This document shows positions 58,810 through 64,000 of a DNA stretch of 64,000 nucleotides, piece by piece. A program made the position numbers and the translations under genes. This DNA comes from Alitta virens. Lineage: Eukaryota > Annelida > Polychaeta > Phyllodocida > Nereididae. The notes below the pieces were generated by a model, which made no database searches, was not told the DNA's origin, and saw only the letters and a list, made by a program, of their open reading frames with translations. The stretch is from contig OW028584.1 in the NCBI GenBank assembly GCA_932294295.1, positions 31,233,231 through 31,297,230 of the forward strand, in the 5' to 3' direction. The number at the start of each line of letters is the position of its first letter. The stretch's first letter is position 1.

Positions 58810-61169
58810 GGCTTTGCATTGTGTAATCAATCTTTCAATTGTTCACGGACATAGGTCAATACATTTCCCAGCAAGTTTTCACCAGGCCATGCATGTAGGT
58901 CAAAAACACTGGGATCATCCAGAGATTTGCCTATACACCAAAAAGAGTCTTTCGATGCTTCACCAATGGTTTTCCAACAGTTCTTTGTTTTGAGTGAACT
59001 TCACAACAGAGCCATACAATATAACTGCACAGAATGTACCTGTGATGACCATAGACATGCTATTGATTCTATGGCTCAGGAAATTGCGAATGTGTGCCTA
59101 AATGCTGGATTTAAGACATTGCCTTAATGTAAAATTAAGAATAAGCTCAAACCAACTTGGACAGATAACATTGCTACAGTGAATTTGGTATGGAATTCTC
59201 TGTCAGATTTAACTGTAGGAAGACAGTTTGCATTAAATTCCCATACATCAAGCCTAATGGAACTTCACATTGCAGTGTAATGCTAAATAATCAGCTTCTT
59301 CCCTGGCAGAGTGTGTAGAAACATTTCTGAAATTATGTCACCAGCTATCCGAGGGATGATATTAATATTAAAGCTAAATGTTCGGATTCTCCCATTTCTT
59401 CAATGGAATTATTGTCAATTTCTCTTCCGTAAATAGTTCAATATAAGTCAAATTATTTAATTCTGAATGTTTCTTCTTGCAGCCAATGCTGGTCTTTAAC
59501 TGACAAAAAACACACATTGAATCATTGCATGTTAAATGGTGCAAAGCCATCAGAAGGATTTGGAATCTACCATGGACAGCTCGGTCCGCCATCCTACATC
59601 ATATGGCAGGTCAGCCGCAATTTCATGACGTTTTAGACAAATGTTTCATGAAACTTGTCTACTCTATACACAAGAGTAACAACTGCAAGCTGGTTGTGCT
59701 GTACAACCACAGCATTGAACATAATGGAATTATATCCCGTGTAAAACAGCACTCAACTTGGGGAAAACACTCATAGGGCGGGAATGCTGAAAGAACTGAT
59801 TGATACCCTTGAGGGGGACACATATATTGATAATTTTTCATATGATGACAATTATGAACTCATATATCTAATTAGTATATTTTAAAATTACATATTGCCG
59901 ATTTCTATTTATATGTACATGTTCATTCATGTGAGCGAATAAATGATAATAATAATTAGCCATAGAGGTTAGTGTCCATGTGGAAAATGTTGAAATATGG
60001 CATGATGGTCATCCAAGACAGAGAACATAATATTTCACTGGCTTTTGAATGTTTAATTGCTGTTTATTTGATACAAAAAATACACCACGTGTTGTATGAA
60101 ATATTTTGCATTGATTGTGGTAAACTGGTACATTGTGTATGAAGCGATTTAAATCAGCTCAGTCCATCATACCGAAACTATGTTTGTTCATGAATAATAT
60201 AAATGGATGAACCAAAATTTATTTTGTTGTGCTGTATATTTATTCCTGTTAAAAGAACCTTTATTGAACTAATATATATATAGATATATATTGACAGCAT
60301 ATATATATGAACCTTTAATTGAACCTTGTTAGGTTCCAAATAGAACCTAGACCCTCTCACACAGGAAGCCAGCATGCTCACCATTACACCACGGAGGAAC
60401 TGGTCTCTTTAAAACTACTCATGCTTCTTTGACTGAAAACACCATCTAACTGATATACTTGTTTCAAGTTAATATAACTGAAAACTTCTTTCAAGTTCAG
60501 ACAGGTTAAGTCAAGATATAATTTTAAGTTATCAAAATAAAAAAAGCACTACATTAACCAAAAGTGTTTGTTTGAGCCACATCAGAACAATATTCTATCA
60601 AATTTTCTGAGATTAAAAAAAGCCATTTGAAATGCTTTAAAACAAAATTGAAAAGATATATGTTTGATCTTTATTTTTAAGCTTTCATAACTCAAAAATT
60701 TACATCAGTTGCTTCAGTTCAATATATTAAGATATCTCGCTGACGGTGTTTTCGTAGTAAAATCAGTTAAGATATTGATTTGTCTTAGGTTATTTGTCTG
60801 CAAACAGACAATCTTTCTTTAGAGTGCTCTTTTTCACCTTTGTTGGCAGTCATCCTTGCATACATGAGTGATGCTACCTCAGTGCATTTTGCCTGCTTCT
60901 TCAGCTGCCTCAATTCCTTCTGCTGTATTATTTATTGAAAATTTCCCATTATGTATACGCTACACTGATTCAAATTCACTCGGCATCATTTAACAGTCTA
61001 TCAGTTCTAGGAGTGTGTGTGTGATTAGTGAATTTTTTCATTATCATGGCATCTGAAATAGTAGACAGATCATTAATATATTTACGTGACTGATATCACA
61101 CTTAGCAAGTTACCATAGCAACATAATGGTGACCCAACAATGGTTAACTCTAGACCGACATATTTGCTG
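58810..61169. other. Host sequence without a supported gene
   Basis: Short open frames (for example 58927-59127 and 59525-59776) are present. The latter looks like a degraded C-terminal LINE fragment (RRIWNLPWTARSAILHHMAG resembles the end of an RT ORF), but it is too eroded to call. A region of LINE-like endings spans about 58.9-59.8 kb. Confidence 0.45.
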
Positions 61170-61183
61170 TCATTTTGCAAGGG

Positions 61184-61370
61184 GTGGGTGGGCGATTTGG
61201 GCTTAACGTCCTGTATTTCTGCACCAGTTGGGCTAATTAGGACAGGCAGAGACCATGGCAATGAGACGAAGGAGGAAACAGCCATCCAACTTAAGCTTGA
61301 CCGGGAATCGAACCCGGGACCCAGGGGTTGGAAGCCCAGAGCGCTACCTCTGAGCTAGGCCCCCGCCTCT
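61184..61370 (-). mobile_element. tRNA-derived SINE, full-length copy 5
   Basis: Flanked by TCATTTTGCAAGG direct repeats (about 61170-61182 and 61371-61383). Box A and box B (GGTTCGATTC) are intact on the minus strand. Confidence 0.93.
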
Positions 61371-61554
61371 TCATTTTGCAAGGGCGCCAATAGGTGTGCT
61401 TGAGACAGAACACATTCGATTGGGTCGTTCTAGCAGAGTGCGATACAAAATTTGTACACCTAATAAATCAATTAATTGCATGTCCACTGCACATGTTGCT
61501 CTGTTATTGTTTAGGGTTTTGACCTGTTTTGACCATTAACACATCTGAGACTAC

Positions 61555-62220
61555 AATAAGACCCAATGGTTATGTGGAAAATTTTTGTGGGTGGGTGGAT
61601 GATTCGGGCTTTACCTCCTGTATTTCTGCACCAGTTGGGCTAATTAGGACAGGCAGAGACCCAAAACTTTCTGGGACATTTTCAGATTAATAAAGGAATT
61701 TACGAATGATATTAACAAACCAGTTGTTAAATATTTCTTGTCAGAATTTGTTTTTATAGTAGATTTGGATAGAAAATGTTTTATTATTTGGTTTTGATCA
61801 ATTGTTTTACCGAAGCGATGACGCTACTTTGACATTGCCCTTCGCAACGCACATATACAATGGCTTGTATCTGTGGACTGAACAGACCATTGACTTTCTT
61901 TTACGTTTTTTGGCTCTAGAATCGTTAATTCTGGTCCGATTTCAAGAATTCTAACTTTCTTAGAGACATGACAATTTTATCTGTTGAATGTTGGTAAAAC
62001 CGTGACTCCGAATATTGTTTTAAAGCGGCGGCGCTAGTTTAAACGGCGAGAGATTTTTTGTCATTGGCCTGCCAAACATAGAAGTATGTGGTACATACAT
62101 TTCCCATCCTTGTAAGGTAAACCATGTAGTATAGATATGTATACCACATAGGCTATACCACATGGCTTTTCTATGTGGTATACAGGTTATTGTGGGATAT
62201 TTATAGGTTATCACATGGCA
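61555..62220 (-). mobile_element. Repeat family C, copy 2, containing SINE copy 6
   Basis: Reverse complement of about 31550-32395. A 5'-truncated SINE fragment (about 61591-61662) interrupts it just inside the ATAAGACCCAATGG end. Confidence 0.75.
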
Positions 62221-62348
62221 AGAGGCTATATCTCCCTGGTATCATTACCCGAGACTCTGTATAATCCCGAGAACCGTAGGGTTTAGGGATGATACAAGTC
62301 GAGGGTGATGATACCTGGGAGATACAGCCTCTTGCCACTGTGATAACT
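62205..62348. mobile_element. Fold-back element with TTATCACATGGCAAGAGGC arms
   Basis: The left arm TTATCACATGGCAAGAGGCT pairs with AGCCTCTTGCCACTGTGATAA at the right. Inner arms contain CTCCCTGGTATCAT and ATGATACCTGGGAG. A related half element lies at about 63255-63390. Confidence 0.8.
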
Positions 62349-64000
62349 TAATTATCCCATGACTGTTTTTTTATAGCTAAAATTAAAAAATCTTGACCAT
62401 ACACTTATCATAACAGTAGTCTGTAGCCAACATGCCACCTCCAATTGAACAAGTAAGCGTGGCTTAATATATGAATTTTTCTCATGCTTGATATTTCACA
62501 GTCAAGATTTATCCCCTGCAATTTTGTAAATATTGAATAACTAGAACTGATGTTTTGGGTGTCTTGAGCAACTGAAACTGAGCTTTAAACTCAGATCTAC
62601 AATGCAGCTGAAGCTAAATTTAGCACTGCAAGCCTGTGATGTCATTGATGAAGTCACAAAAACGTCACTATTCCAGTCAGCTAAATGCCACAGTCGGAGC
62701 TAAAATGGTAGTGTTTGGATGCTTTTAAGTTTGTGGATTCCCTGTGGATTGGTTTTTGGGAATTTTTTTTAAGAAATATAACAACTTCTGACAGATGACA
62801 AGCCCAGGAACAGACACAGTTCACCTAAATGGCCTTAGTGTCACACTTGAGTGGTGACTTGTTGTTGATCAACAAGTGGCAGTTTTGAGATCTCCTGCAC
62901 AACATTTGAAGGTATTAGCACCCTCAGAAGAATTCTGTAATTATAGAATAATGAAAGAAAAATAGTTTTTATCCATTTGATGAGTCTGAAAACTTTGTTA
63001 CACTAATTTATGTAGAAAATGCCATTTGAACTGATGACGCTCATGACACACTGAAATCCCAAATTTGTCATTGTTTTGAACAAAACAAACTGATAGCAAC
63101 AGCATTTTTTTGGCCAGTTCAGTTTTGGAGGTGTGTCTCTGAAATTGCTCCTGATTGGTGGAAATCAATATCATCCCTGTTTATTGGTTGCTCATTGGTT
63201 AAAAATTTAAAAAGCTGTATCGTCCCTGCAGTTCTTGTCTATGATTGGCTGAATCTCGTATCATCCCTCGTAACATCCCTCATATCATCCCTCGACCTGT
63301 ATCATCCCTCGACCCTACGGGTCTCGGGATGATACAGAGTCTCGGGTGATGATACAAGGGAGATACAGCCTCTTGCCATGTGATAATATAGCATAGAATT
63401 AAGCGAAGAATGCGGCATTTTCAGTGGACTTCACATCTAGTTTAACACACGTTAACATATTTGCATTGAAAATATTTAATTTCCGTGCGTTGGTACCCAC
63501 TTGTGTTTAGCAAGAAAGCAGATCTGTGTTATATGTCAATTGCAAAACAGATAAAATATGAATTTAATGTTGCATAATGCATGATAATGGAAAAACCGTC
63601 TGCCCAAGTTTTGGCCAACCAGCTTTCCCAACATTGGCAAAAGCCTTTCAAGTTTACCAACATTATCAATTTCAAATTTGTTATTTTGGATAACAATATA
63701 ACATAATGGAGTGATTGAGTGCATTTAAAAATATAACAAAAGACGCCTCAAACAATGGCACTCCCAATGATGGGGACCATGGTGACAGCAGCCAACATTT
63801 GGCCACTTATGCGTAGATATGTGGGTGGCTCCATGCAGATGATAGCAACGATAATAATTGGCTTTGGACAATAAATTTTAATGTGTTATTGCTCTCGTAA
63901 ATTGCTGTGCAAAATGAAATTTCCGTGATGTCAATAAAGGTCTGTCTGAGTCTGAGAGCTCAAAGCAAGCAGGCTGCTGTGGAGCACAGTTGATTAACAA
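62349..64000. other. Host sequence at the window end
   Basis: No gene is supported. It contains only the repeat listed above and AT-rich sequence. Confidence 0.4.
63240..63390. repeat. ATCATCCCTCG-rich repeat, related fold-back half
   Basis: Tandem (GTA/ATA)TCATCCCTCG units, then the same CAAGGGAGATACAGCCTCTTGCC arm as at 62.3 kb. Confidence 0.7.

Noticed and set aside
26327..61370. tRNA genes suggested by box A/box B sequences
   Set aside because: They sit inside SINEs with target duplications and a repeated non-tRNA body; not functional tRNA genes.
96..64000. CRISPR-like spaced repeats
   Set aside because: The evenly spaced 32-bp arrays have no unique spacers between conserved repeats; the whole unit repeats, and the genome is eukaryotic.

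Overview
This is a piece of an animal (invertebrate-like, AT-rich, intron-bearing) nuclear genome. It contains one nearly intact Maverick/Polinton-class virus-like transposon at positions 96-17705, followed by about 46 kb of host DNA with three host genes and many mobile elements. The exact host cannot be named from sequence alone. A marine lophotrochozoan or invertebrate deuterostome is a guess from the secreted GON-domain and farnesoic-acid-O-methyltransferase-like proteins, the tRNA-derived SINEs and the diversity of DNA transposons.

The Polinton is bounded by AATGTA target-site duplications (90-95 and 17706-17711). It starts AG, ends CT, and has 114-bp perfect terminal inverted repeats. 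The left arm reads rightward: a duplicated Cys-rich protein, a chromodomain integrase, then a tight unspliced cluster (penton-like protein, a basic protein, a major-capsid-like protein, the packaging ATPase and two small proteins). Two spliced genes follow: a 261-aa protein with two PC4-like ssDNA-binding domains and a 218-aa protein with an N-terminal CARD-like death fold. The right arm reads leftward: a spliced protein-primed-type DNA polymerase B carrying a single in-frame amber codon, then two paralogous three-exon type I membrane proteins with LRRNT-like ectodomains. I found no maturation protease. The inferred division of labour is: integrase and PolB for replication and insertion, capsid proteins and ATPase for virions, and the CARD, PC4 and membrane proteins for host interaction.

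A striking non-coding feature is an array of about 32-bp repeats whose core (CACCAGGTGGCGCTG and variants) resembles a CTCF site. It occurs at both termini and again inside an intron near position 10200-10370. The integrase promoter region carries two TGACGTCA (CRE) palindromes inside a 37-bp tandem repeat.

The host part (17.8-64 kb) contains a minus-strand gene for a secreted GON-domain protein (about 18.2-27.2 kb), a single-exon atypical rhodopsin-family GPCR (35.2-36.5 kb, minus) and a minus-strand secreted gene with a farnesoic-acid-O-methyltransferase-like domain and a discoidin/fucolectin-like C-terminus (46.6-52.0 kb). A frameshifted Tc1/mariner element lies inside that last gene. Other elements are a CR1/Jockey-type LINE (53.8-57.2 kb), an older LINE fragment, six copies of one tRNA-derived SINE all in the same orientation (several with clear 12-15 bp target duplications), a TTAA-flanked piggyBac-like element, several MITE families and fold-back elements, and mini- and microsatellites.
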